Positions 12,153 through 23,340 of a stretch of 64,000 nt of DNA are shown here, piece after piece. The stretch's first letter is position 1; each line of letters opens with the position of its first letter. The notes beneath the pieces were generated by a model. The model made no database searches. It saw nothing but the letters and a program-made list of their open reading frames with translations, and was not told the DNA's origin. Source of the stretch: Jaapia argillacea MUCL 33604 (taxonomy: Eukaryota > Basidiomycota > Agaricomycetes > Jaapiales > Jaapiaceae); NCBI GenBank assembly GCA_000697665.1, contig KL197715.1, forward strand, positions 193,427 to 257,426, given 5' to 3'. A program made the translations under genes and the position numbers.

Positions 12153-13152
12153 ATGACCGAAACGCACAGACCATCATCCTCGTCCCATCGCAGGTCCTCT
12201 TCCTCACCTGTACGAAGACGCGCTCATTCTCCCCCATCACCTTCCTTCTCCATCACTCATCACCGATCTTCCTCCCTCTTCGGCCTTCCTCCGCTTCCGC
12301 TTCCCGGACTCGTAGAATCAGTAGCTGGCGCCGGACATTACTCTGGCAACAAGGTAGAACACGAAAATGTTCCACCGAGGCTGAGCATGGAGAGACGAAG
12401 GTCCAGTGTCGTAACCGATGTAACGGAATCCAGGAAAAGGCTGTTAGCCGATCTTAAGGAGGTAAGCGTTGCTTTGTTGAGTTTACCTCCCATCATGGGT
12501 TAAAAATGGCTTTTAGTTGTATTGCTGTCGACCAACTATGGAGATCTTTGACCGGGGTTGGACACGAGACGCAACTTTTGAGGCAAGCCCCCTTGATCAT
12601 GATCCTGTTGAGATGCTGAACGTTTGGATCCAGGACCCCCTATGCCTCTGCAACGGCTTGAATGAATATGCAGCCCAGGTGTGTTGATCGGTCCCTTTCA
12701 TTATCACCAAATACTAACTGGTGAGAAAGTGGTTTGCCCTCGTAAGATCCCATCACTCGAGGACGAAAGCATCATTCTGATCCTCCCTTATCAAGGCTAA
12801 ATTCTGCTCGAAATCAGAAAACCTCTCCAGCCGCGTGCTCTTATCCAGCGAGGAACCAAATCGGCTCATATATACTCAGAAACAAGAATACACCATGAAA
12901 CTCACTGGTATCAAAAAGGTACGCTTGCACGTAATAATAGCTTCAGATCCCCATCTTGACACGTCTTGGTTTCTTCAACAGGTGATCACGTCTATGATTG
13001 TCATCGACCTCGATGAAGATGACAAGATCGTCAGATTAGTTGATCAGTGGGATGGGGAAGACGCACCCACGAGGTGGGGTGCTATTTACCTCAGACGACT
13101 GAATGCCAAGATAATGCCTTGGATCTTCAGGATCCCAAAAGATTCAAGATGA
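12153..13152 (+). CDS. SnoaL/NTF2-like fold protein of unknown function
   Basis: Predicted 241-aa protein from six exons (12153-12461, 12517-12582, 12634-12678, 12730-12741, 12796-12918, 12982-13152). Residues 1-95 are Ser/Pro/Arg-rich low complexity; residues about 96-241 resemble a SnoaL/NTF2-like alpha+beta domain (YCCRPTMEIFDRGWTRDA, then DPLCLCNGLNEYAAQWFAL, then VITSMIVIDLDEDDKIVRLV). Such domains often bind small ligands or act as isomerases; no catalytic assignment is possible. Intron 2 (12583-12633) has a GC donor (GAG|GCAAGC), and exon 4 is only 12 nt. Both are required to keep the frame and the conserved core. Confidence 0.8.
12583..12633 (+). other. GC-AG intron
   Basis: The donor reads GAG|GCAAGC, the usual GC-AG consensus, and the acceptor is CCAG. 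Splicing here gives TRDATFE joined to DPLCLCNGL without a frame change; no GT donor nearby does so. Confidence 0.8.
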
Positions 13153-13949
13153 GGGGATGCTTGCTTGTACTGACCAGGGCTCGACGACCCATGGTGGGGT
13201 CTTGTACCAACAGTTCGCTGATGTGGACTTTCCTGTCATATGTCATCACCATGGATGTAATTTGTACTACTAGTATTGTGATCCCTTCGCTGGGTAGTTT
13301 GTCTGTATCATGATATCAACTTTGTTCTATTCTTGCCGGTTGATGGTGGGGAATTATCTGCTCCGTCTGACTCCCGCTCCTGAAAAATCCCGAGGGCGGA
13401 GCCCCCTTACACGTAGGGACAATGTGCGGAGAAAAGGCACGATAATAATATTGACAAAGAGTTACGGAAATCACAGAGCTTGGGGTGTGAGTTCGAAATG
13501 ATGAAGAAATCGAGGGGCACAAGTTGCTCGCCGTGAGAGGCGTATATGTCTTGACTCTTCTCCTGCATTGATGGACAACCCTCCGCCCCATATCTTGCTC
13601 GAAACCCCCGCTGAGGTCGCGGAAAGTGCGGCGACTACTAACTCACGGCGTAGCTTTGTGCCGTACAAAAACGTCTTGGAAAGTTCATGGCCGTACGCAA
13701 TCGCGGTCACCTGTTCTATCTTCTGGCTGGTTATCTATAGTTGGCTTCAATTCCTCTCCATGCCTTCACATCCTTCCAAGGAGTCACCTGGACTCTATTA
13801 ATTCGGAGGACGGTACGGCGCGGTTCATGTCACCAAAATGACGGCCACCTGGTTAAACTTGGGGTGTTAAAAGGACGAGAACGTGCAATTCTTCTGGTTG
13901 AATTTACTCGTCGTTCCCCAACGCTATCACACTTGATAGACATCCGAAA
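13153..13949. other. Intergenic, promoter region of SDR-1
   Basis: About 800 bp. The stretch 13705-13830 is conserved upstream of the paralogous gene SDR-2 (see the repeat entries) and so is likely regulatory. A short open frame at 13568-13801 overlaps that block and has no family support. Confidence 0.55.
13705..13830 (+). repeat. Duplicated promoter block, copy at SDR-1
   Basis: Matches the reverse complement of about 50573-50695, upstream of SDR-2. Shared parts include GGTCACCTG, TTCTGGCTGG, a CTATA-containing segment, CACATCCTTCC-like sequence, GTCACCTGGACT and TCGGAGGACGGTA. It lies 120-245 bp upstream of the ATG in SDR-1 and 139-261 bp upstream in SDR-2, so it is probably a conserved promoter carried by the duplication. 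Confidence 0.7.
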
Positions 13950-15201
13950 ATGCTTCGCTCTGCAGTCTCTCAGTTTTTACCGCGATCGTCTCGCGTGCTC
14001 CCCAGAGCCTTGCCCTCCTCCTCCACCGCTCGCTTTCTGTCCACCTATGAAGTCGAACACCCAGATCCCAATCCCAATCCGGACAAACCCCCTCAACCCC
14101 CCTACCCAGTTGGAGTAGTCGCAGCCTTGGAGGCAGCTAAAGACCCTTCCTTCCGCGCTCGCCCAACCATTTTCCGACGTGAATTCTCCCTTCATGACCG
14201 CGTTGCACTCGTTAGCGGTGCAAACAGGGGCTTGGGCCTGGAGATGGCCATGGCTCTTCTCGAGGCTGGCGCAAGAGCCGTTTATTGTTTGGACTTGCCC
14301 AAACAGCCTGGCGACGAGTGGAATGCTGTGAAGGATTACATCGAAAAGATGGACTTTGGTGAGGGCAAGAAGGGCGGGAGATTGGAATATGTCAGCGCAG
14401 ATGTGACTGACCAGAAGGGGCTTTGGGCTGTTGGAGATATGATTGGCGACAAAGAGAAGAGGTTTGATATCGGGATTGCCGCAGCTGGTATCCTCAAGAA
14501 CCATACCAATTGTTTGGAGTATCCTTCAGAACAGTTCAAGCAGGTAAGCCCTCCATACGCTTCGACTTTTCTCTCGAATTCACCCTGAATTGGCTTTGTT
14601 AGGTCATGGACATCAATACCAACGGCGTCCTGTACACGGCTCAGGCAGCTGGCAGGCAGATGCATCGTTTCAACACACCCGGTAGCATCATTCTCATCGC
14701 CTCGATGAGCGGAAGTATCACCAATCGAGTGAGCTCACTCTCAACCCACGTAGGGGTTCTTTACTGATTATTGGCTAAGGATCACGCCTGGGTGTCTTAC
14801 AACACAAGTAAATCCGCCGTGTTGCAAATGACGCGGAGTATGGCGTGCGAGCTGGGTCCTAAGGGCATTCGAGTAAACTCCCTATCCCCGGGTCATATCT
14901 ACACTAGGTTTGTGCATCGCCGGGTCCTCGCTGGGAACGCTGCTAATCTCTTCTTCAGTATGACGGCGGCGTACTTGGATACGCAACCTGGCCTACTCAG
15001 GAAATGGGCGAGTATGAACCCATTGGGAAGGATCGGAAGGCCTGACGAGCTCAGGGGCGTCGTTACATGGTTGGCGAGTGATGCCAGCACTTTCTGCACC
15101 GGCAGCGAGTCAGTTTTTGTCTTGTCACCTTCCTGTCGTGTCTATCTTGCTGACATGTCTTTGGCAGTATCATTGTCAGTGGCGGACATCATTCATGGTA
15201 A
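13950..15201 (+). CDS. Short-chain dehydrogenase/reductase with mitochondrial presequence (paralogue 1)
   Basis: Predicted 343-aa enzyme from five exons (13950-14543, 14603-14728, 14780-14907, 14959-15108, 15168-15201). The first 30 residues (MLRSAVSQFLPRSSRVLPRA...) look like a mitochondrial targeting signal. The classical SDR fold follows: dinucleotide motif SGANRGLG at 89-96, the NAG-equivalent AAGIL, the Ser region IASMSGS, the catalytic YNTSK (Tyr247, Lys251) and a C-terminal VSGGHHSW. It resembles fungal arabinitol/sorbose/xylulose-type polyol reductases, but the substrate cannot be read from sequence. The copy at 49172-50434 has exactly the same length and exon sizes. It converges on glutamate decarboxylase. 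Confidence 0.92.
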
Positions 15202-15506
15202 CCGTGCATGTAATCCACCAGATGTCGAAGAAGGGTTTCCAAAACGTATTTCTGATCAACAACATGTATTTTTATGGGATTTCTTCAATGGAATTGGGTA
15301 TCAGACAAGTTAGGAGATCGCTTCTTCCCCTCCAGTGACCGAACGTTGCTGTGGTAGTCCCGGAGCCGGAGCTTAAGATGCACGAAAAGATGGCGGAAGT
15401 CCATACGATTGCCCACTAGCTAATTGTACAATCCGCAAAGTTCGTACAACAATCAATTCTTCAGGTTATTCTTACAAGTCCTCACTTCTGATCGATCAGT
15501 GAACGC
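15202..15506. other. Convergent 3' intergenic region
   Basis: The 305 bp between the stop codons of SDR-1 and glutamate decarboxylase. I see nothing in it beyond likely 3' UTRs. Confidence 0.5.
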
Positions 15507-17808
15507 TTAGCACTGCTTGGCATAGGTGCCGCTCGACTTCGAGCCCGATCCCTCTTCCAATTGGCCCTCGTGTTTCTTGGTGTTGTTATTGTGGTGGTGA
15601 GCGGCCAAGGCATTGAGGGCGTGAGAAGGCGAGTCTTGCTTCATCAAATCTTCAGTCACCTCAACGATGTCGGAAACGAGCCTGTCGACAAGCTGGATAG
15701 AGGAATAACAGTCAGCCACCAGAACAACATAAACGACGTGACCGAAATACTCACGACTTCCGTGAAGCTTTCCCTAACTACAACACGGAGGATCTGGACT
15801 TGTTGAAGATCAGGAGCAAGCTCGTAGTTCGGCACGATCCTACGTCTTCTGTCAGAAAGTCGAACAAGGGATAAAGGATTCAAACTCACCATCCTCTCGC
15901 GCGAAGGAGAAGCTGAATCCACTTTTGCTGGATTTCGGGGTACTTTGCCTGGAACTCATCAGAGAACCTGAAAGATACGACGGGCAAGCCAGGCTCGTAG
16001 TTCTGCAAAACGTCAACTTCACATTCAGATAGGTCTACTTGTTGTGGGGGAATGAGCACTAACCTCGATGTTCTCCTCATCAAAGCCGCCGACAACCTGC
16101 TTAGCATCGGTAATAAGACCCGGAATGGGTCTATGAATATCACTCAAGACTGTATAGAAGCCGCTCTTCTCGAGTGCCCTGGAAAGAGTACGAGCATTCT
16201 TCAAATCTTGAAGGGCCACGGCGCGATAGCCTTCGAATCCAAGGTGCAAGAAGTTGAAATATTGAGCGATGATCGGAGCTGCAGGCCGAGAGAAGTTGAG
16301 GGAGAAGGAATATTCGACGGAGCCGAGGTAGTGGAGTTCGAAGATGAGGTCTTTTGGGAGATGGGCCTTGTCGCGCCAGACGACCCAACCAACACCGACG
16401 TAGGCAAGACCAAACTTATGGCCACTGGATGGTTTGGGTTAGAGGTAGACGAAGGTGACACGTAGATGAAGACTGACGATGTGTTGATGGATACCACACG
16501 AGGAATTTTGAAGTCCCAGAGAAGTTTAGGCTGTGAGAACTTGCGTCAATATCTGAGGCATACATCTCGAAAACTTTAGCTCACAGTCGCGAAGGGGGCA
16601 ATGAAACCACCTGAGGCGCCGTCGACTGTAACGGGAGTGTCAGAACTCTGTCTATAGTCACTAAATAAAGGCTTCATACCATGGATTGGCACGGAATGAC
16701 CAGTCTTGGCTTCGTACTCGTCCAAAAGGTCGGACATCTCTTTCACCGGCTCATAATGTCCAGTGTAGGTACCTGCGCAAGATCAAATGAGACCCAGGAG
16801 TCCTCATGATGTCCAGATCTAATACTCACTTCCCATGATCACGAAAACACCAATGGTATTCTCGTCGACAAACTCCATGGCTCGCTTAGGATCCATCCTA
16901 TACTTGCTCTCGACGCTGACAGGGACGAGCCTGCACTCCACCTCGAAGTATCTCGCGAACTTTTCGAGAGCGACTTGGGCGTTGGCGCCCATGACAATGT
17001 TGGGTCCAGGCTCGTGAATGGATTTACCTGCGGCCTTGCGCTTTGCTTGCCAGATGCGTTTCATGGCGAGACCCCCAAGTTGAATAGCCTCGGAGGAACC
17101 GGTGGTCGCTGTTCCGATGGCTTGGTGGGAGTTGGGTGCATGCCAGAGATCGGCGAGGATGGAAATGCCTGAGAACGTGTGGTTCAGGTTGGCAGTCGCA
17201 CGTGCAAAAGATATGAAACATACACTTATTGTGAATGATCTCTACAAGGATGTTAGAATTTGGAAGAAAAGCTAGGGGAACAAGAGAAGACTCACGAGTC
17301 ATGGGGTACTCATCCTGATCAATCAGGTTTTTGTTTTGGTTCTCTGCCATCAACTTATCAGCCTGCTCGGGCATCCAAGTGTGTACAAAGGAAGCCAAGT
17401 TAAGGGTAGGGGAGCCATCAAGAGCCAATTCGTCGTGAATGAGTTGGTAGGCGGCGTCGGCATCGGTACCCTAGATATCACCGTTAGTACACGGGTAAAT
17501 GCCGCGAAGCTGGCGACAAACCTTGGATGGCAGCTTATACTTTGCGATGGGTGCAGTGCCATAACGACCACCGTAGGGGTGCGCAATGGTGTTGGGATTG
17601 GTCCCAGTCAAGTGATGGTGATGAGCCAACTTCTTGTCCTATTGGTTGACGACAGAGTCAACATCGGGAGCACAGGGGAACGGGGTGAACGTGCATACCT
17701 GGGACGTCTGGACGAGATGGTCAGGGTTGATGTGCTACACCGACGACGACCTCGTAAGCGATAATTGACGTGACGAGTAGGGATGATGAACACCTTTGAG
17801 AGAGACAT
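15507..17808 (-). CDS. Glutamate decarboxylase (PLP-dependent)
   Basis: Predicted 543-aa enzyme from thirteen exons (17794-17808, 17699-17734, 17522-17638, 17296-17470, 17224-17241, 16830-17168, 16680-16772, 16585-16625, 16478-16530, 16064-16424, 15890-16002, 15755-15839, 15507-15692). It converts L-glutamate to GABA and CO2 in the cytosol. Family features: DEYPMT, a glycine/threonine-rich [27 protein letters not shown], and the PLP-binding lysine in [14 protein letters not shown] (Lys299). The C-terminal tail is His/Asn/Ser-rich. In fungi GABA metabolism supports stress tolerance and nitrogen use. Exon 5 is only 18 nt, restoring TQIIHNKC. Start chosen at the ATG whose first exon joins in frame to [12 protein letters not shown]. 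Confidence 0.95.
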
Positions 17809-18436
17809 GTTGGAAGTGAAGAGGGAAGGAGGGTTGAGGGCACATCCTTGAGTTCTGGTTGGTACTTATAGGAGGACCCTCATCTGCTATGGATCACAGA
17901 TCTATGACGAGGACAGGACGCGAGGCAAGAACGTCACACTATAAATAACCGGAGTGGCTAAAAGTGGGCAAGGGTGAGGAGCCTGTTGCCAGAAACAAGG
18001 AGCAAAGTGATTTCCGGTGAAGCTGCGGGTTCTGAATGTCTGGACACGCATTGTGCTAGGACCACATGACAAGAATAACTGGAAACTCAGGACCTTCATG
18101 ATGGTCGATGGAGAAAGATGATGATGATCTCTGGCATATCGCAGTGAACGTGCAGGCGAAACCTTGTCAAGCAATTGCCAATTACCAGAGGTCACAGTCG
18201 CGTGAGCCGTGACCGTGATAAGGAACTGTGGCTGCCTCCTCGACCTCAACATCTCTGCAACTGGATATCCGCGATCATGGTTCAGACTATGTCTCCCACC
18301 ACTGTCATCCACAACATAAAGCTATATAACTCATCAAAGCACAAGGATCCCTGTCTCCCCATCGCTTGTCCTGGACCACAATCATCCAACCCTTCCCGTC
18401 TCTGCACTCCATCTCGTGAATCTCGCCCAAGTTATC
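17809..18436. promoter_or_regulatory. Divergent promoter region, GAD / TM-1
   Basis: The 628 bp between two opposed genes. A TATATA at 18323-18328 lies about 110 bp before the TM-1 ATG. A TATAAG on the minus strand lies about 60 bp upstream of the GAD ATG. No gene is seen here. Confidence 0.45.
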
Positions 18437-19428
18437 ATGATTGCCTTCGCTGCCGCCCCAAACGCCTTCCGCCGCGGTGTTGGTCTTGAGGAATACACTG
18501 ATAATCAATCAAAGTGCAAGTCCCTTATCGACCCAAGCGTCCTCCAAATGTGTGTCGGAGATCTTATTGCTCTCAGTATGTTCCATCTTCGTCACCACTT
18601 ACGGGTCTACTTACCATCTACCATTTGATCCAACAGTCTGTGTCCTGCTCTGGTTTGCCTTCATGTTCTGGTTTTGGTACTCTGGCTATACCTACTGTAT
18701 CGCTCTCAAGAAGAAGCTCGACCACAGCAAGTCTTTCTTCCCCACGTTCATTACTCGCCGCTCTGGAATGGAATCCTTTGTCCTTCCCACTAAATCCTCC
18801 TTCTCTTTCTCCGGCGAGAAAGGTTTGTTTTAATACTCCCCTTCCAGTGGTGGCTGATATCAGTTCGTCAGCCGACTCATCCGACCCTTGGCTACGAGTC
18901 ACAGCCCGTCTGGGGGACTCGTTACTTATATCAAATGGCCTGTATACTCCTTCCACCGTCCCACCTCCGGCCTACAGCCTCAAACGCATCTCTCAACCCC
19001 ACGATATCGATCCAAACTACTCGTTCCCTCCTCGTACCCTGTCCCGCTCTTCGTCACTCACTGCTACTACCAAATCTGAAGTTGGAAACAAGAGTCTATC
19101 CGGGCTTGGCTTCGGCAACACTATCTCCATCCACTCTCCATCCACAATCGTCCCCGCCACTTTTGGTCTCAAAGTTCCTGCCCCAGTCCACTCTCAAGGT
19201 CGTCACAAAGCTTCTCTTGATCGTCCTATCGTTCCCCCAATGTTTTCCATTACCTCGCCTTCCGAATCATCCATCGCTTCTTCTGTTGCCTCTGTGTCTG
19301 CTGCTCTGGACGACAACTCCAAGGGAAGGTCGTTGACTCCTCCCACTCTCTCAAGTACTTGGTTCCAAGACGCCAAGAAGTGGAAGGGGAAAGGGAAGGA
19401 AGGAGCTATTCCTGACTCTATCGTGTGA
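18437..19428 (+). CDS. Single-pass membrane protein with Ser/Pro-rich tail (TM-1), unknown function
   Basis: Predicted 293-aa protein from three exons (18437-18575, 18637-18822, 18872-19428). A short N-terminal segment with two Cys is followed by one very hydrophobic helix (ICVLLWFAFMFWFWYSGY, about residues 47-64) and basic KKKL, so the long C-terminal region is likely cytosolic. That tail is Ser/Pro/Thr-rich and disordered. The segment SDPWL...SLLISNG recurs as SDPWL...SLLISKG in the protein at 51546-52257, and both genes have a phase-1 intron just before it, so I treat them as paralogues. I do not recognise the family; signalling or cell-wall scaffold roles are only guesses. Confidence 0.75.
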
Positions 19429-19930
19429 TCGTAGGTCGTTCATTTGTGAGTTGGTTTCATTGTCTCTTCCTTCTGTGGCTGACCCCTCCCGATCAAGTTT
19501 TAGTCAATTCGCACACGCAATTTACCATCGCCACAACATCGCAAACCAACGTCAATCTTTCAACCCAATGTCAAGTCTCCCATATCAGCCAGTCTCTTGC
19601 AATCAAAGTCGTCGTCGAATACTTTCAGCAGTCGAATTACCCTATCGTATCACCATAACTTGTAGCAAAGCCTGAAAAATATCTCTGTATAGCTCTTGAA
19701 TAGAATAGTTTCTCTGGGTCTTAACGTACTGTACATTGTTTCTTGTTTCTTAAAACGTCGTTGTCAAAATGCCCATTCTTGCTGTGACATACCCATCTCA
19801 ACAACCCAACCTGACGACATCTCTACTTCCGCCCACCATCCAGAGCATCAACCCACTCCGAATCCCTGAAAACTCTTTGTCACCTTTCCATCCCTCCGTT
19901 TTCCTTCTCCACCATCATCTTCAAACAGAG
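19429..19930. other. Intergenic between TM-1 and PET100
   Basis: About 500 bp holding the TM-1 3' UTR and the PET100 promoter. An upstream ATG at 19769 is in frame with PET100, but family alignment supports the ATG at 19931. No separate gene is seen. Confidence 0.5.
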
Positions 19931-20332
19931 ATGGGAGGTCCAAATCTCGAGGTCTTCAAGTTCGGTTTATACGTGTTCTTTCCGGTCGTCACTTTGCTAT
20001 ACTACGGTGACCCGGAGTGGTATAACAAACATGTGATACCTGTACGTCGTCTTGCGAATCACATATCGTTACACCTGTATAAGGCATGCTAACCAAACTC
20101 ATTTCTTTCAGTACAAAGACCACATCTTCGCTCGTGAAGACAAAATCGTCTCGGTGTGTAACATGTACCTTCTCACGTCCGAGGGTATCTCCTGAGCGAG
20201 GGCGTATAGAAACTGCCTACGGAACAAAGTTCTGTGAGAGATGAGCTGGCACGGATAAAGGCAGAGAAGCTGGCGAGGAGGATGGAGAGGGACAAGGCTG
20301 AGGAGACGCCAGGTTCGGATCGGATGGTATAG
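19931..20332 (+). CDS. PET100: Cytochrome c oxidase assembly factor PET100
   Basis: Predicted 91-aa mitochondrial inner-membrane protein from three exons (19931-20041, 20112-20153, 20210-20332). The start MGGPNLEVFKFGLYVFFPV, the single membrane helix, then YYGDPEWYNKHVIPYKD and a charged helical tail (LARIKAEKLARRMERDKAEE) match PET100, a chaperone that brings subunits together during complex IV assembly. Length is normal for the family. It converges on dehydratase-1 with 200 bp between stop codons. Confidence 0.93.
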
Positions 20333-20532
20333 GTTTGACTTCAGTCATGGAACTTGGAGGAGTTAAAATTTACTCTGGTCAGCGCTCTTTGCCTACGCTG
20401 GCAGCACATTTTCTAACGTTGTGGTGCTCTGGACTCAAAGCAAGAACAATCATCTATTCCACCCATTACCCCTTCCCCCACCACATCCACTTGTATTGTA
20501 TCCTTAAAGTTATCTGTATTGTACCAGCAACC

Positions 20533-21875
20533 TTACTTCGGAACTGTCCACCGCTCCCCATTACACAAAACCTCCCACTCCCCACCACCATTCCCAACGT
20601 CTTCCTGGACAATCTTTCTATATTCCTCCATCTCCGCCAACGATATCTTGAACCCACCGTCCACGATGAACACTAGTGTTAGTGGCTTGGTGGCGTTGGG
20701 GAAAAGATGGGAGATGAGGGCAGGTTTATACGCCGCGCTGATAGTTGTGGCGCATGCTAGTTCAATCAAGAACTTGTGGTCCTCTGGAAAGTCAAATGAT
20801 TATTACGACCATGCCGACGAATGTGGAAGCGGGAAAGGAAATTAGGGACTCACCAGCAAATGATTCTGCGGCTTGCATGCTCATCTCATCAGGAACACAA
20901 ACACATTTCACCCCGCCCTTCCTCTCCAGTACCATCTTCACAATCGGGGATGATGTATGTGTAGCCGCCAACGAACTCGCACGTGATGTGTTCGTGTCAA
21001 TGTGGGCGAGCCTCATATTGGTCGTGGCGTCGTGAATGATTTGGATACCATCGGGTAATATGTAGTTGGGTAGGGTGTTCATGCAGATTGTATGGTAGAA
21101 ACAGTTGGAACCGTGTGGCTCGAGGGCAATGACGGGTACTACCAGGTGATGGATAAGCTCAAGGGGTGGAAGGGGATTTGGTAGCGAAAGACCTACCGTC
21201 GTCCCAGCCGACCTTCTTACAGCCCAAAATGACTCCTCCCAACAAGCCTCCGCCTCCGACGCTGCAGAAGATTCCATCGGGTTTGTTAGGCAACTGCTTA
21301 ACGATCTCCTTGGTCATAGAAGAATGTCCCTCCCAAATAGTAGGGTCGTCAAATGCAGGAATCATCACCCTAGATAGCACCCAAAATAATTGAGATGGGG
21401 TCTCTCGAAACTGTCAGAATCAGAAGGTCTCACGCGTTGGTCTCTTTCTCAAACGCCTCTTGCGCCAGCTTCACAGCATCGCTATACCCTCCATCAACCT
21501 CAAAAACCTCCGCTCCTTCCCTCTTTGCAAAGTTCAGCGTCCTCTCACCAACCGATAAAGGCATAAAAATCGTGCACCGCGCCTTGAGCACTTTCGATGC
21601 ACTGGCGGCAGCGAGGCCTGCGTTACCACTAGATGCGATAATAAAATGCGTAGAAGGACCTCGTGTACGGAGTGCATGGTCGATGAAGTTGGAGATACCA
21701 CGATACTTGAAGGACTGGGAAGGTTGAAGGTTCTACACACATTGGAGGTGAGTACACCATTAGAAGGGAGAGATTAGAAACGACGCCATACATCAAGCTT
21801 TAGATAAACATTAGCTCCTTGTAGTGCTGAGATGTGGGTTGAGTAGAGGAGAGGGGTTTCTAGCCAGATAGACAT
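20533..21875 (-). CDS. L-serine/L-threonine dehydratase, PLP fold type II (paralogue 1)
   Basis: Predicted 363-aa cytosolic enzyme from five exons (21792-21875, 21434-21732, 21197-21369, 20854-21138, 20533-20783). It deaminates serine to pyruvate or threonine to 2-oxobutyrate. Family features: PLP lysine in PSQSFKYRG (Lys37), ASSGNAGLAAA, and the phosphate-binding SVGGGGLLGG. It resembles yeast CHA1 and fungal serine dehydratases. Exons 2 and 3 are exactly as long as in the paralogue at 25647-26966. The frame upstream of the ATG stays open for another 250 codons into a coiled-coil ORF, so the chosen start rests on alignment with the paralogue. Confidence 0.92.
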
Positions 21876-22625
21876 CGATGTGGAAGGTGAGCAAGAAGCG
21901 AAGGGGTCGGGACTCCGACGACGAGGTGATTCGTTGTTTCGGCTAGATTGGGTCGTCGATCTTGCCGGGTGGCTGTGTACCTCATGAATAGACTGCACCT
22001 CCCTCACGCAGGATAAGAACAAGCGTTCATAGTAGTCTCGGATCTCGCCGTTTTCATCCTCATCATCAGTGCCTTCGCCTATCATCGTCCATGCCTTCTC
22101 TTCCCTCTCCTTCCTTCGTCCCATTTCTTCCTCGCTGATAGCCTTCACAAAGGACACCTCAGCCCTCTCCTTCACTTCCTCACGCCTGACCTGAGTCCTC
22201 TCTAACTCATCTCTCAACAGCTGAATCCCCTCCTCCATCTTCCTCAGTTTCTCCTCCGCAACTTGATCCGCCTGCGTCGATTCCGATTCCCACTTCTCCA
22301 ATTGTATCATCAATTCATCATTTTGGTCAGCCAAGCGAAATATTTGTTCGGGAGTTAATGAAATGCGACGAGTGCGGCGATTCATTTGGGGAGTGAGAGC
22401 TGATGGCATTCCAGGAGAGAGGTAACCAAAGTGGGAATGGAGGAGGCTGGCGCTGTAGAAAATTGGGGAGTGCAGCAAGGGTGTCACGTTTCCGGGAGGA
22501 GGACCACAAGGAAAAGTAGGGGTAGCATAGGGAACAGGCGAGTCCTTGTAGCGCGAGGAAGAATTTCGGCGCAGCTTAGCAGGAGGATGAGGGCGAGGGG
22601 TGGCCGGAATGTTGTTCGAAAGCAT
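21876..22625 (-). CDS. Coiled-coil protein, unknown; 3' end unresolved
   Basis: A 250-codon open frame starting at ATG 22625 (MLSNNIPATPRPHPP). A Pro-rich N-terminus (residues 1-80) is followed by a clear charged coiled coil (about 90-200): LTPEQIFRLADQNDELMIQL and then heptad-like Glu/Lys/Arg-rich sequence, then RDYYERLFLSCVREVQSIHE. I do not recognise a named family. No stop codon precedes the dehydratase ATG in the same frame. Either the true end lies past an intron (a possible donor is near 21980), or the transcripts overlap, or the product is fused to the dehydratase. Confidence 0.65.
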
Positions 22626-23340
22626 GATGGCTCGTAAAGAAAGAGAGTGGAGGTGTAGGATGTTGGTCTTGTAGTGGTCTGATGGTCAGCCGCTGTGAAC
22701 GAAATCAGCTGACGGTCCAGTTCACAATACCGCATGGAGAGAAACAAAGTTGTTAAGTCACAGGAGAAGGCCATTCAGCACCTCTCGACAACCTACATGT
22801 CGCACAGCATGGCACATGGCATCATGCTGAGATGGACTTCGAGATGACTCCAACAGAAAAGCGAATACCAACTCACTGAACAGAATGGCGCAATGCAGAC
22901 GCTCAGAGGGAACCGAATATTCAGCAACATGAAGCAGAATGACTGGGTTCTGGGATATTCGCAACAAAGAAGCTCGTTGCTGGGCTGGAATTTTGGGTCA
23001 GGAGCACACTCCTGGCAATAGGCTCGAGAAGCCGTGGAGAAGACCAAAACTATGGTCCAAGTTTACGGATCGTCCAGTGCCAGATCGAGGCGATAGTAGT
23101 TGTCAAATATCGGGCCACGAATCGTCGTAGTCGACAAAGGAATTCGGAAACACAAGGAGACCAGCAATGGGTGATCCAGGCGAAGGAAGTCAACTTCTGC
23201 GGGCAACTCCCAGTTTCCCCCCAAGGTCACGCTGAGAACGGGGCGGGTGAGCTAAAATTAACAAAAAAAATTCAAAAGAAAGTCGAGCTAACCAACAGAG
23301 TAACAAGGTCGGCACCAAATCATCTGGCAGAGACCCTTCA
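22626..23340. other. Intergenic, coiled-coil promoter and F-box 3' flank
   Basis: About 715 bp with no gene I can support. Open frames are short and lack motifs. Confidence 0.45.

Noticed and set aside
13568-13801. Small membrane-protein-like frame upstream of SDR-1
   Set aside because: It overlaps the promoter block shared with SDR-2, where the frame is not conserved.
19769-19930. Longer PET100 start at 19769
   Set aside because: The extra 54 residues are not found in PET100, whose conserved N-terminus begins at the ATG at 19931.
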